DNA from: an uncultured Dorea sp.
GTDB taxonomy: Bacteria; Bacillota_A; Clostridia; Lachnospirales; Lachnospiraceae
DNA: 34,842 nt
NCBI GenBank assembly: GCA_910579015.1
Contig: CAJTRO010000036.1
Coordinates: 1-34,842, forward strand
Reading direction: 5' to 3'
Of the stretch, positions 16,308-24,711 are shown one piece after another; the stretch's first letter is position 1; each line of letters opens with the position of its first letter. Made by a program: the position numbers and the translations under genes. The notes beneath the pieces were generated by a model. That model made no database searches, had not been told where the DNA came from, and saw only the letters and a list, made by a program, of their open reading frames with translations.

Positions 16308-17894
16308 ATGAAGAAAAAAATGTGGTCACGTATTGTGGCGGCAAGTATGTGTTCCGCACTCTTGCTTGCAGGATGCGGAAGTTCAGGCTCTGGATCGGGA
16401 GAAACAAAGGATTCAAAAGAAGCAGGAGGAGAAAGTTCAGCCGCATCGGAGCTTCATGTCGCACTTGCAGCAAATCCGCCGGCATTGGATCCGCCGTCAG
16501 TCAATTCGAATATTGTAGGCGGAATCGGAATCCATGTATATGAGTCATTATTTGCGATGAATCAGGATTATGAGCCGACACCGGTTCTGGCAGAGTCCTA
16601 TGAAGTAAGTGAAGACGGAATGGTGTATACGATCAAACTTCGTGAGGGCGTGAAGTTCCACAACGGAGAAGAGATGACGGCAGATGATGTAGTTGCATCT
16701 ATGAACCGCTGGCTTGAAGTTTCGGCAAAGGCGAATACACTGATCGGCGGTTCTGTATTTGATAAGGTAGATGACTATACGGTTTCGCTGACTGTCAATG
16801 AAGCTTCTTCGGATATTATCATGATTCTTGCAAGTCCGATTCAGTTTGCAGCCATTTATCCGGTAGAAGTAGTGGACAAGGCTACGCCGGAAGGCATAGA
16901 TGAGTATATCGGAACAGGTCCTTACAAGGTTGGAGAGTGGAAGCAGGATCAATATGTAAAGCTTGAGAGGAATGAAGATTATCAGCCGTCAGAGGGGGCT
17001 GCGAGCGGCCTTGCCGGAGATAAGACGGGAGTCAGCGATGTGATTTACTTTGATGTAGTTACAGATACTTCCACACGTATCGCAGGTGTAAAAAATGGTC
17101 AATATGACGTGGCAGAAGAAATCCCGCTTGATAATTATGAGGAACTATCGCAGGAGGCAGGTGTGAAGGTGACCGCTGAGAGAGGCGGTACGCTGAACCT
17201 GTTTTTGAATACAACAGAAGGTATCATGGCGAATGAGAATATGCGGCAGGCAATTCTTGCGGCGTTGAATTGTGAGGATATCCTTATGGCAAGTTATGGC
17301 AATGAGGAATTATATGAATTGAACGCCGGATGGTGTGTTCCGACAGACGCTCAGTGGGGAACGGATGCGGGCTCCGAGTATTACAATCAGAAAGACGCAG
17401 ACAAAGCTAAGAAGCTGATGAAAGAAGCGGGCTACAATAATGAACCGCTGGTACTTGTGACGACAGAAGATTATGCAGAGATGTACAATGCAACCCTGGT
17501 AGTACAGGAACAGCTAAAGCAGGAAGGTTTCAATGCAGAAGTTGAGACATATGATTTCAGTACATTTATGGAGCACCGTGCAGATCCGAAGCAGTTCAGT
17601 ATGTATATTACCAGTAACAGCTACAACATGCTTCCGATTCAATTATCTGTATTAGACAGCGGTTGGGCAGGTTTGGATGCACCGGAGGTAACCGAAGGGA
17701 TTAAGGCGATCCGTCAGGCGGCGTCTGATGAAGAGGCGGCAAAGGCATGGGAAGATCTTCAGACATTTTTGTATGAGTACGGCGCCGCTACTGTTCTTGG
17801 GCATTATACGGGTGTAACCGCGATGAATGAAGGTGTGGAGGGAGTTAATTATCTGAGATTCAACACCTATTGGGGAGCCAGTGTATCAAAATAA
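16308..17894 (+). CDS. ABC transporter substrate-binding lipoprotein, family 5 (peptide/nickel type)
   Basis: The 528-residue protein has a lipoprotein signal with LAGC (Cys23), a serine/glycine-rich linker and a family 5 solute-binding domain (LHVALAANPPALDPPSVNSN, then VYTIKLREGVKFHNGEEMTA with the family signature region, then GTGPYKVGEW). Members bind di- and oligopeptides, nickel chelates, opines, glutathione and other ligands. It heads a complete DppABCDF-type operon. The ATG follows AAGGGAGG. The ligand cannot be read from sequence; the genomic setting allows a methylated non-peptide ligand (inference). Confidence 0.93.
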   Translation: MKKKMWSRIVAASMCSALLLAGCGSSGSGSGETKDSKEAGGESSAASELHVALAANPPALDPPSVNSNIVGGIGIHVYESLFAMNQDYEPTPVLAESYEVSEDGMVYTIKLREGVKFHNGEEMTADDVVASMNRWLEVSAKANTLIGGSVFDKVDDYTVSLTVNEASSDIIMILASPIQFAAIYPVEVVDKATPEGIDEYIGTGPYKVGEWKQDQYVKLERNEDYQPSEGAASGLAGDKTGVSDVIYFDVVTDTSTRIAGVKNGQYDVAEEIPLDNYEELSQEAGVKVTAERGGTLNLFLNTTEGIMANENMRQAILAALNCEDILMASYGNEELYELNAGWCVPTDAQWGTDAGSEYYNQKDADKAKKLMKEAGYNNEPLVLVTTEDYAEMYNATLVVQEQLKQEGFNAEVETYDFSTFMEHRADPKQFSMYITSNSYNMLPIQLSVLDSGWAGLDAPEVTEGIKAIRQAASDEEAAKAWEDLQTFLYEYGAATVLGHYTGVTAMNEGVEGVNYLRFNTYWGASVSK

Positions 17895-17907
17895 TTACTG
17901 ATATTAC

Positions 17908-17937
17908 GGCGGAGTGCGTAAGCAGTCCGCCCTTTTT
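17908..17937 (+). terminator. Attenuating terminator after the family 5 substrate-binding gene
   Basis: GGCGGA (17908-17913) pairs with TCCGCC (17926-17931), followed by CTTTTT. It lies between the lipoprotein and permease genes, as in the sugar-type operon. Confidence 0.7.
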
Positions 17938-17975
17938 GGCTGAATATATGAAATACAAAGGAAGGAGTACAGTAT

Positions 17976-18926
17976 ATGTTATCTTACATAGGAAAACGGA
18001 TCTTATCTTTGATACCGGTGTTGTTTGTAGTGTCCTGTGTGGTTTTTCTGGTAGTATATCTGATCCCGGGCGGACCGGCGACAGCGCTTCTGGGTATGGA
18101 AGCGACTCCGGAGCAGATCGAAGCGCTGAATACGGAACTTGGATTTAACCGTCCGTTTTTTGTCCAATATGCGGATTGGTTTGCAGGAATATTCCGGGGA
18201 GACTGGGGGGAATCTTACTTCCTGCATCAGTCTGTATTGGATGCGATCGCAGAATATTTTAAGCCGACACTAAGCCTTGCAATTCTGGCACAGCTTATTG
18301 CATTGGCGCTGTCGGTTCCGCTGGGAATTATAGCGGCGTACCGGAGAGGGACTGTGCTTGACGTGGCGGCGGTGTCCGTATCTCTCTTGGGAGCTGCGCT
18401 GCCGGGATTTCTGCTTAGTATGTTCCTTATGCTGTTCTTTGGCGTTTATCACCAGTGGTTTCCGGTTGCCGGGTATGCAAGTCTTACGGAGGGGCTTGGC
18501 GAGCATCTGAAATATCTGTTCGTACCGGCTCTGTCCCTCGGAATTGTACAGGCGGCATATATTACGAGAATGACGCGTTCCTCACTTCTGGAAACTTTAT
18601 ATAAGAATTATATCCGGACAGCCCGGGCAAAGGGACTCAAGGAAGCCAAGGTGGTGTTAAGATACGCGCTTAAGAATGCGGCGCCTGCGATCCTGACGGC
18701 AGTTGGACAGTCTTTTGGAAGCCTGATCACGGGAACGATCGTGACGGAAACATTGTTTAATATACCAGGGATCGGTATGCTGACGATCGGTTCCATTAAT
18801 CGGAGAGATGTATTTGTGATCCAGGGTGTGGTATTGTTTGTGACACTTTTGTATGTCCTTGTGAATCTGCTCGTGGATATTATGTATGGGTTTGTTGATC
18901 CAAGGCTTCAGCCTGGACGTAAGTAG
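17976..18926 (+). CDS. Peptide/nickel-type ABC permease (DppB-like)
   Basis: The 316-residue protein starts MLSYIGKRILSLIPVLFVVS, the standard DppB/OppB N-terminal helix, and carries the periplasm-facing GGPATALLG segment. It has six membrane helices and the coupling loop YIRTARAKGLKEAKVVLRYA. The ATG at 17976 follows GGAAGGAG. It pairs with the DppC-like subunit encoded 11 bases downstream. Confidence 0.93.
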   Translation: MLSYIGKRILSLIPVLFVVSCVVFLVVYLIPGGPATALLGMEATPEQIEALNTELGFNRPFFVQYADWFAGIFRGDWGESYFLHQSVLDAIAEYFKPTLSLAILAQLIALALSVPLGIIAAYRRGTVLDVAAVSVSLLGAALPGFLLSMFLMLFFGVYHQWFPVAGYASLTEGLGEHLKYLFVPALSLGIVQAAYITRMTRSSLLETLYKNYIRTARAKGLKEAKVVLRYALKNAAPAILTAVGQSFGSLITGTIVTETLFNIPGIGMLTIGSINRRDVFVIQGVVLFVTLLYVLVNLLVDIMYGFVDPRLQPGRK

Positions 18927-18937
18927 GAGGTGGAGAG

Positions 18938-19834
18938 ATGCGTTTATTACATAAAAATACTTCCGCAGTCAGCGAGGCGATTTTCAGGGAGCAGCGTCAG
19001 TTGAGGAAAGAACGCCTTCTTGCCAGTCCGGGACTGATCATCGGGTTTGTGGGATTTGTGATCATTCTGATGTCGGCGGTTCTTGTTCCGGCGCTTAGTA
19101 ATGCCGATCCGAATGCCATGATAGTTGTGGACAGGCTGAAACCGCCAAGCGGAGAACATATTCTGGGAACGGATGAATTTGGAAGGGATCTGTTTGTGCG
19201 TCTGATGTACGGAGCCAGGGTTTCTCTGTGGGTCGGTGGATGTGTGGCGGTATTTTCCTGCATCCTTGGGGTGATACTTGGTATCTATGCCAGTTATTTT
19301 AAGATATTGGATCATATCCTCATGAGAATCTGTGACGGGCTGATCGCCATCCCGGGGATCCTTCTGGCGATCGCACTGATCGCCGCGCTTGGTACTTCAA
19401 GCTGGAACGTGGTCGTGGCGCTTACGATCGTATATACGCCGAGTGTTGCAAGGACAGTCCGGGCAAGCGCTATGGTAGTTCGGGAACAGCCTTATGTGGA
19501 AGCTGCGAGAGTACAGGGATTCAGTCATTTTCGCATATTATGGAAATTGATCCTTCCGGGTGTGGTTTCACCATTGACAGTACAGGCGTCATTTATATTT
19601 GCACAGGCGATCATCTCGGAAGCTTCCTTGAGTTTCTTAGGGGCAGGAGTCCCGGCGCCTGCTGCAAGCTGGGGAAATATGCTTCAGGCGAGTAAGCTGG
19701 TATTCTCGAAAGCGCCGTGGACCATGATCTGTCCGGGTGCGGCAGTGGTGATCTGTGTGTTGAGCCTGAACCTTCTGGGTGACGGACTGAGAGATTTCAT
19801 GGATCCACGGACAAAGGGAGGTGCGAAGAAGTAA
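18938..19834 (+). CDS. Peptide/nickel-type ABC permease (DppC-like)
   Basis: The 298-residue protein has the DppC/OppC N-terminal amphipathic region and first helix, the HILGTDEFGRDLFVRLMYGA motif typical of this subunit, and the coupling loop YVEAARVQGFSHFRILWKLI. The ATG at 18938 follows TAGGAGGTGG. Its stop codon overlaps the ATG of the next gene (TAATG), indicating translational coupling. Confidence 0.94.
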   Translation: MRLLHKNTSAVSEAIFREQRQLRKERLLASPGLIIGFVGFVIILMSAVLVPALSNADPNAMIVVDRLKPPSGEHILGTDEFGRDLFVRLMYGARVSLWVGGCVAVFSCILGVILGIYASYFKILDHILMRICDGLIAIPGILLAIALIAALGTSSWNVVVALTIVYTPSVARTVRASAMVVREQPYVEAARVQGFSHFRILWKLILPGVVSPLTVQASFIFAQAIISEASLSFLGAGVPAPAASWGNMLQASKLVFSKAPWTMICPGAAVVICVLSLNLLGDGLRDFMDPRTKGGAKK

Positions 19835-20844
19835 TGATAGAGAAGAATAAGAAGGCGCCGTTGTTGGAGATCCAGGATCTTCGGGTTTTATTTCCGGTTC
19901 ATAAGAAATGGCTTCCCGCGGTGGATGGTGTGAACTTAAGCATTCGCCCGGGAGAGATTACAGGAGTGGTTGGAGAATCTGGTTCCGGTAAAAGTGTAAT
20001 GTCGCAGTCTATCTTAAGACTGAGGGATCATGATACGGCAGTGAAGTATGAGGGGGAGATCCTGTTTGAAGGAGAGAATCTTCTGAAAAAACCTTTGGAT
20101 CAGATGCGCGGCATCAGAGGCGAGCAGATTTCTATTATTTTCCAGGATCCGCTTAATTCATTAAGCCCGGTGCATACGGTGGGGATGCAGCTTAGTGAGA
20201 TATTGATGCTTCATAAGAGCATGACAAAGCAGGAGGCGAGGGAACGGGTAGTACAGATGTTGAAGATGACAGGAATTCCCAATCCGGAAAACTGTATCCG
20301 GAAATATCCTTATGAATTGTCCGGCGGTATGCAGCAGAGAGTGATGATCGCCATGGCGTTAGCTTGTGAGCCGAAACTTTTGATAGCGGATGAGCCGACG
20401 ACGGCTCTGGATGTGACGATCCAGGAACAGATCCTGCATCTGATCCGGGATCTGAATGATAAACTGGGGATGTCAGTACTGTTTATTACGCATGATATGG
20501 GAGCGGTAGCCCAGTTGTGCCACAGTGTCAAGGTAATGTATCTTGGGCAGGTTGTGGAGAGTGCGTCGACAGAGAGATTATTTGAGAATCCCCTGCATCC
20601 TTATACGAGAGGTCTTTTGGCATGTATTCCACATCTGCAGGTAGAGAGAGGGAAGAGTCTGCCGGTGATATCCGGAACAGTGCCGCCGCTCTCAAAGATA
20701 CCGCAGGGATGTCATTTCTGTACCAGATGTGAGGACAGGGATGAAAGATGCGAAAAAGAACAGCCGCCGCTTGTGGAGGCAGAACCCGGACATCTGGTGA
20801 AATGCTGGAGATATGCGGATGGCAGGGATCAGAAGGAGGCGTAA
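19834..20844 (+). CDS. Peptide/nickel-type ABC ATPase (DppD-like)
   Basis: The 336-residue ATPase has Walker A GESGSGKS (residues 47-54), an LSGGMQQR signature, Walker B LLIADEP and H-loop THD. The C-terminal oligopeptide-transporter extension has spaced cysteines (CHFCTRC, DERC), which in relatives bind a 4Fe-4S cluster. It forms the heterodimeric motor with the DppF-like subunit. Confidence 0.94.
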   Translation: MIEKNKKAPLLEIQDLRVLFPVHKKWLPAVDGVNLSIRPGEITGVVGESGSGKSVMSQSILRLRDHDTAVKYEGEILFEGENLLKKPLDQMRGIRGEQISIIFQDPLNSLSPVHTVGMQLSEILMLHKSMTKQEARERVVQMLKMTGIPNPENCIRKYPYELSGGMQQRVMIAMALACEPKLLIADEPTTALDVTIQEQILHLIRDLNDKLGMSVLFITHDMGAVAQLCHSVKVMYLGQVVESASTERLFENPLHPYTRGLLACIPHLQVERGKSLPVISGTVPPLSKIPQGCHFCTRCEDRDERCEKEQPPLVEAEPGHLVKCWRYADGRDQKEA

Positions 20845-20847
20845 GTT

Positions 20848-21819
20848 ATGGATACACATTTGCTGGAAGTAAAGAATTTGAAGAAGACCTATCCGATCTA
20901 CGGGAATATGGGTAAGTTTTTTGCACCGAAAGGGGAGATGTGTGCCGTAGACGATATGTCATTCTATATCAAAGAAGGAGAAACATACGGTCTTGTAGGT
21001 GAATCCGGATGCGGAAAATCAACGACCGGGCGGGCGATCGTGGGACTGAATAAGGCTGACAGCGGTTCGATACTCTATGATGGGAAAGAATTGTGCGGAT
21101 TAAGTGAGCGTGAATTCCGACCATTAAGAGGAGATCTGCAGATGGTATTTCAGGATACTCTGTCAGCGCTGAATCCGCGAAAGAGGATTGGCGATATCCT
21201 GGAGGAAACATTGAAGATCCATGGTATAGAGGATTCTGCAAAGCGGAGAGAGAAGGTGATCGCAACGCTTGGCAAGGTAGGATTGTCAGAGGAGCATTAT
21301 TTCCGGTATCCGCATGAATTGTCCGGCGGACAGGTGCAGCGTCTGGGAATTGCGGGGGCGCTGATCATTGAACCGAAGCTGATCGTGTGTGATGAGCCGG
21401 TTTCAGCCCTGGATGTATCCATTCAGGCGCAGATCTTGAATATGCTGATGGATCTGAAGAAAGAGCTCCACATCAGTCTGCTCTTTATCTCGCATGATAT
21501 TGGGGTTGTACGGTTTATTTCTGACCGGGTTGGGGTGATGTATCTTGGAACCTTGGTGGAAGAAACGGATACGGAACGGCTGTTTGAGAATCCAAGGCAT
21601 CCATATACACAGGCTTTGTTTGCTGCTGCGCCGGATATATCTATCCGGAAGAGAGACTTTTCGGCTCTGACAGGCGAACAGCCGGTGCGGACAAAAGATT
21701 TTACCGGCTGTGCGTTCTGCAGCCGCTGCCCGCATGTGACGGAGCAGTGCAGGAAGGAAGCGCCGAAGCTTCGGGAGATAGAAGAGGGGCATAGAGCGGC
21801 TTGTCATAGGATTTCCTGA
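20848..21819 (+). CDS. Peptide/nickel-type ABC ATPase (DppF-like)
   Basis: The 323-residue ATPase has Walker A GESGCGKST (residues 51-59), the LSGGQVQR signature, Walker B LIVCDEP and H-loop SHD. The C-terminal extension again has cysteines (CAFCSRC, EQC). It begins 3 bases after the DppD-like gene with AAGGAGG in the end of that gene. It is the last gene of the importer operon; the next unit is the riboswitch-controlled methyltransferase operon on the same strand. Confidence 0.94.
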   Translation: MDTHLLEVKNLKKTYPIYGNMGKFFAPKGEMCAVDDMSFYIKEGETYGLVGESGCGKSTTGRAIVGLNKADSGSILYDGKELCGLSEREFRPLRGDLQMVFQDTLSALNPRKRIGDILEETLKIHGIEDSAKRREKVIATLGKVGLSEEHYFRYPHELSGGQVQRLGIAGALIIEPKLIVCDEPVSALDVSIQAQILNMLMDLKKELHISLLFISHDIGVVRFISDRVGVMYLGTLVEETDTERLFENPRHPYTQALFAAAPDISIRKRDFSALTGEQPVRTKDFTGCAFCSRCPHVTEQCRKEAPKLREIEEGHRAACHRIS

Positions 21820-21948
21820 CTTTGGATGAATCAGGCAGTCGGAAAGTAAATATGAAATTATACATAACCGATTGGGGAAGAGTACCCATATTTCATACTG
21901 ATCTCAATGATTTTTTCGTCTCGGTTTTGCAGATCGACGGCAGCTAAG

Positions 21949-21971
21949 TATATCCGCCTGCGGCGGATATA
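21949..21971. repeat. Perfect 10-bp hairpin with 3-base loop downstream of the importer operon
   Basis: TATATCCGCC (21949-21958) and GGCGGATATA (21962-21971) are perfectly complementary around TGC. No T-run follows, so it may be a 3' processing or stability structure, or an operator, rather than an intrinsic terminator. Confidence 0.5.
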
Positions 21972-22103
21972 TTCCGAGAGCGGGGGATTCTTCTTTTGGG
22001 CTGTTTTATATCATTCTATACATGTCTGGATGAAAGCGCAACTGTGAAAAAAAGGAATAGATTTAATGATAGAAAATACCTATATATACATTGGAAATAT
22101 CAA

Positions 22104-22133
22104 TTGGGCTAAGCGCAGTATCTGTGATAGGAT
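22104..22133 (+). promoter_or_regulatory. Candidate promoter of the riboswitch-controlled methyltransferase operon
   Basis: TTGGGC (22104-22109) and TAGGAT (22128-22133) are separated by 18 bases, with an extended TGA before the -10. Transcription would start near 22140, just ahead of the riboswitch. The -35 lies in CAATTGGGC, resembling the promoters at 7997 and 16245. Confidence 0.55.
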
Positions 22134-22144
22134 AGATACAGTAA

Positions 22145-22365
22145 TATATATAGTGATGCACAAGCATTGAAAAGGGAACCCGGTGGGAATCCGGGACAGC
22201 CCCCTCTACTGTATGATGGACAAGAATCCCAACAGCCACCTGTATTTTGTGAGAAATATGCATAATCTGATGAAACATAAGGTGCATTTAGCAGGATATT
22301 CGCACAATTAAAAAGGGAAGGCGGGATTGGAGGATGAAATTAAGTCAGGAGACCTGCTATATATA
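22145..22365 (+). promoter_or_regulatory. Cobalamin riboswitch
   Basis: The conserved core is plain: AAAAGGGAA (about 22170-22178), a CCCGG/CCGGG stem (22179-22183 with 22191-22195) and GACAGCCCCC (22195-22204), then the B12 box AGTCAGGAGACCTGC (22343-22357). The outer P1 stem closes with TATATATAG (22145-22153) pairing perfectly with CTATATATA (22357-22365). It is followed at once by a strong terminator, so cobalamin binding probably lowers transcription of the genes downstream. This is unexpected for genes that consume cobamides, since cobalamin riboswitches usually control synthesis, uptake or B12-independent isoenzymes. Ligand class (adenosyl- or methyl/aquo-cobalamin) was not determined. 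Confidence 0.95.
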
Positions 22366-22378
22366 AGATGATCCTTTC

Positions 22379-22423
22379 GGTGGGGAAGGGACAGTGATTA
22401 CGCTGTCTTTTCCGCGCCTTTTT
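22379..22423 (+). terminator. Riboswitch expression-platform terminator
   Basis: GGAAGGGACAG pairs with CTGTCTTTTCC (11 base pairs with two G-U), extended by GGTG/CGCC, followed by TTTTT at 22419-22423. It lies 14 bases after the P1 stem of the riboswitch and 100 bases before the first gene, the usual layout of a transcriptional OFF switch. Confidence 0.85.
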
Positions 22424-22522
22424 GTATGCATTTTTATAGTGGTAAAGCAGACAAAGACATGTCGTGTCGAGACAGTAAAAAGACAGCTTCGTAAGATGAA
22501 AGGTCAGAAAGAGGTGAGATTT

Positions 22523-23641
22523 ATGACGTATGAGGAGATTCGAAAGGAACTTGAAGGATTGAAGGAAGAGATGACGGTCATGGAGCGGATGATGGGGTAC
22601 ATCAGGGGAGAGGAGGTAGATCATATTCCGTTCAGGCTTGTCGGATCGGATACGACTGCCGATCTGTATGGGTACACGCTTAAGCAGTATCGCGATTCGA
22701 TGGAGATCCGTTTTGATATCATGGAAAAGATGCATGAGGAATTCGGAAATGCAGCCATAGGGATTGGGTTGGGACTTCAGTCTGTGGGAGAGGCGCTTGG
22801 CTCTAAGATGCAATATCCGGAGAATGGACTGGGGTTTGTGACGGAGCATGTGCTGACTGATTATGCGCAGTTGGATGATATGGAGGTCATTAAACCTGCC
22901 GGGTGTCCGAATCTGGCGGAGATCATGGATACCTTCCGGAAGTCGAAGGAGAGATTCCCGCGGTGGGGAGCGGGAAATAATGTGGCGGGTCCGATGACGA
23001 CGGCTACGTCTATCCGGAGGCTGGATCTGCTCTTGAGAGATAGTGTAAAGCAGAAAGAGAATCTGCACAGATTACTGGATTTCTGCGTGCAGTGTAATCT
23101 AAGCTGGATTCGTGCAGTTACAGAGGAGTTCGGCGTATTGCCGGTGAATATTGCGGAGCCTTCCGCTTCATTGAGCGTACTTAGCAGGAAGCAGTTTCTG
23201 GAATTTGAGAAACCGCATCTGAAGGATTTAGTGGAAGGTATCAAAGAGATCACGGGGAGGATGCCGACTACACATATCTGTGGAAAGACGAAGGGAATCT
23301 GGGAGGATTTGATTGAATTAGGATTTACCTCACTTAGCGTAGATAACAGTGAAGACCTTGAAGAGGTCAAGCGTTGTGTGGGAGGCAGGATGAGCATATC
23401 AGGGAATGTTCCGCCGGTAGAAGTTTTAAAGTACGGCACGATTGATGATGTAATTGCGTCGGTAATAGATTGTCTGAAAAAGGGAAGCGACAGTCCGATG
23501 GGATATTCTCTGGCCGCCGGATGCCAGGTCCCGCCGGGAGTTCCAAGAGAGAATCTGTATGCATTTATCTATGCGGCGAGAAAGTATGGGCGGGGAGCGA
23601 AGAAAGGGCGTCTTCCACGAGGGCTTTCGGACGTACTGTAA
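22523..23641 (+). CDS. UroD-fold corrinoid methyltransferase, first gene of riboswitch operon
   Basis: The 372-residue protein is of the MtaA/MtbA/CmuA group. Zinc ligands are HICGKT (H251, C253) and AAGC (C334). It has the N-terminal helical extension (MTYEEIRKELEGLKEE) and the C-terminal YAARKYGRGAKKGRLPRG segment that it shares with the 30680 product, its closest relative in the window, and less closely with the 14619 product. The start at 22523 is supported by AAAGAGGTGAG; longer frames reaching back to 22394 would begin inside the terminator. It may act on substrate or on the methylated corrinoid protein; sequence alone cannot distinguish. Confidence 0.85.
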   Translation: MTYEEIRKELEGLKEEMTVMERMMGYIRGEEVDHIPFRLVGSDTTADLYGYTLKQYRDSMEIRFDIMEKMHEEFGNAAIGIGLGLQSVGEALGSKMQYPENGLGFVTEHVLTDYAQLDDMEVIKPAGCPNLAEIMDTFRKSKERFPRWGAGNNVAGPMTTATSIRRLDLLLRDSVKQKENLHRLLDFCVQCNLSWIRAVTEEFGVLPVNIAEPSASLSVLSRKQFLEFEKPHLKDLVEGIKEITGRMPTTHICGKTKGIWEDLIELGFTSLSVDNSEDLEEVKRCVGGRMSISGNVPPVEVLKYGTIDDVIASVIDCLKKGSDSPMGYSLAAGCQVPPGVPRENLYAFIYAARKYGRGAKKGRLPRGLSDVL

Positions 23642-23724
23642 GACGGCAGAAGAGTGTGGACAGAAGGTAGATGCAGGTTGAGGAACGGATATAGATGACA
23701 GGATATGCAGGAGGTATTTACAGT

Positions 23725-24663
23725 ATGGAGATTCAGATAGTCTCCGGCTTCTTAGGAGCCGGGAAGACGACATTTTTGAAGCAATATCTGCCGACACTGG
23801 CAGGACGGACTGTTGTGATAGAGAATGAATTTGGGGATGTGGGACTTGATGGAGATCTGATCGGGGAAGATATCCCGGTAAAGGAGCTCTTTGCAGGATG
23901 TATCTGTTGCAGTCTGGCGCTTGATTTCCGCAAGGGGATCAGGGAGATATGGGAGGAGTTTCGTCCGGACCGGATTGTGATAGAGCCGTCGGGAGTAGGG
24001 AGGCTCTCAGATATTGTCAGGGCATGTAACAGGGCGAGGGAAAAGGAAGGGATCGACCTGCGGATCACGAAGCTGATCGCGGTGGTGGATCTGTCGCTGT
24101 TTGAAGATTACATAGACGGATTCGGAGCCTTTTATCTGGATCAGATCCAACATGCCAGATTGCTGTTGCTGAGCAATCTGGAACAATTATCTAAGGAGGA
24201 GAGAATCCGTCAGATTGCGGGAATCCGCAGGGTGAATCCGGACGCACTGGTGTATGAAGGGGATTTCAGGCAGATGGATCTGGAAGCGCTGAAGGCGCTT
24301 ATGGATATGACGGCAGATTACGAGGACGATCCGGAGGAGATAAGCATAGAGACAGTTCCAGCCGATAAGGTTTTCTCGAGTATAGCCATTCTGGATCCAG
24401 GAGAAGTTGATCAGAGCCGATTAGAAGAGAGCTTGGACATGCTGAAGAGCGGTGTATTCGGCAAAGTGCTGAGAGCGAAGGGAATTGTCGAAACCGGAGG
24501 GGGCAGGAAGGTGCATGTGGAATTTACGCCCGCTTCGATGAGATTGGATCTGTTGGAAGAAGACGATGCAGAGTTGGAATGTAAGATGATCATAATTGGA
24601 TGCCGGCTCAGAGAAGAAGCAATACGTCAACATTTTGGCGGGAGAATGGCTGACTACGGCTAA
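23725..24663 (+). CDS. CobW-like P-loop GTPase (COG0523)
   Basis: The 312-residue protein has Walker A GFLGAGKTT (residues 8-16), the metal-binding CxCC motif of the family as GCICCS (C59, C61, C62), and IEPSGVG in the switch II region. COG0523 GTPases act as metal chaperones or insertases (zinc, cobalt) or in nitrile hydratase maturation. The guanine-specificity motif NKxD is replaced by SNLEQ, and no His-rich metal-storage stretch is present. A short CobW C-terminal domain follows. The ATG at 23725 is preceded by GGAGG; an upstream ATG at 23695 lacks a site. In this operon it could supply zinc to the UroD-fold enzymes or serve corrinoid protein metallation (inference). Confidence 0.85.
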   Translation: MEIQIVSGFLGAGKTTFLKQYLPTLAGRTVVIENEFGDVGLDGDLIGEDIPVKELFAGCICCSLALDFRKGIREIWEEFRPDRIVIEPSGVGRLSDIVRACNRAREKEGIDLRITKLIAVVDLSLFEDYIDGFGAFYLDQIQHARLLLLSNLEQLSKEERIRQIAGIRRVNPDALVYEGDFRQMDLEALKALMDMTADYEDDPEEISIETVPADKVFSSIAILDPGEVDQSRLEESLDMLKSGVFGKVLRAKGIVETGGGRKVHVEFTPASMRLDLLEEDDAELECKMIIIGCRLREEAIRQHFGGRMADYG

Positions 24664-24711
24664 GTCTGGTTTATCCGGGTTAGGAAAATAAAAGAGAGAA
24701 AGGAAAGAAGA

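Larger units (their letters stand above)
21820..22144. other. Intergenic region before the cobalamin riboswitch
   Basis: This 325-base gap contains a 10-base-pair hairpin at 21949-21971 and the candidate promoter at 22104-22133. I see no coding sequence in it. Confidence 0.6.

Noticed and set aside
22394..22522. N-terminal extension of the first operon methyltransferase
   Set aside because: The in-frame extension begins inside the riboswitch terminator, has no ribosome-binding site and does not match paralogues, whereas 22523 has a good site and aligns with the 30680 product.
22340..23068. 242-residue minus-strand open frame opposite the first riboswitch-operon methyltransferase
   Set aside because: It is antisense to a gene with clear motifs, has a composition rich in H, R, L and S typical of shadow frames, and would run through the riboswitch terminator.
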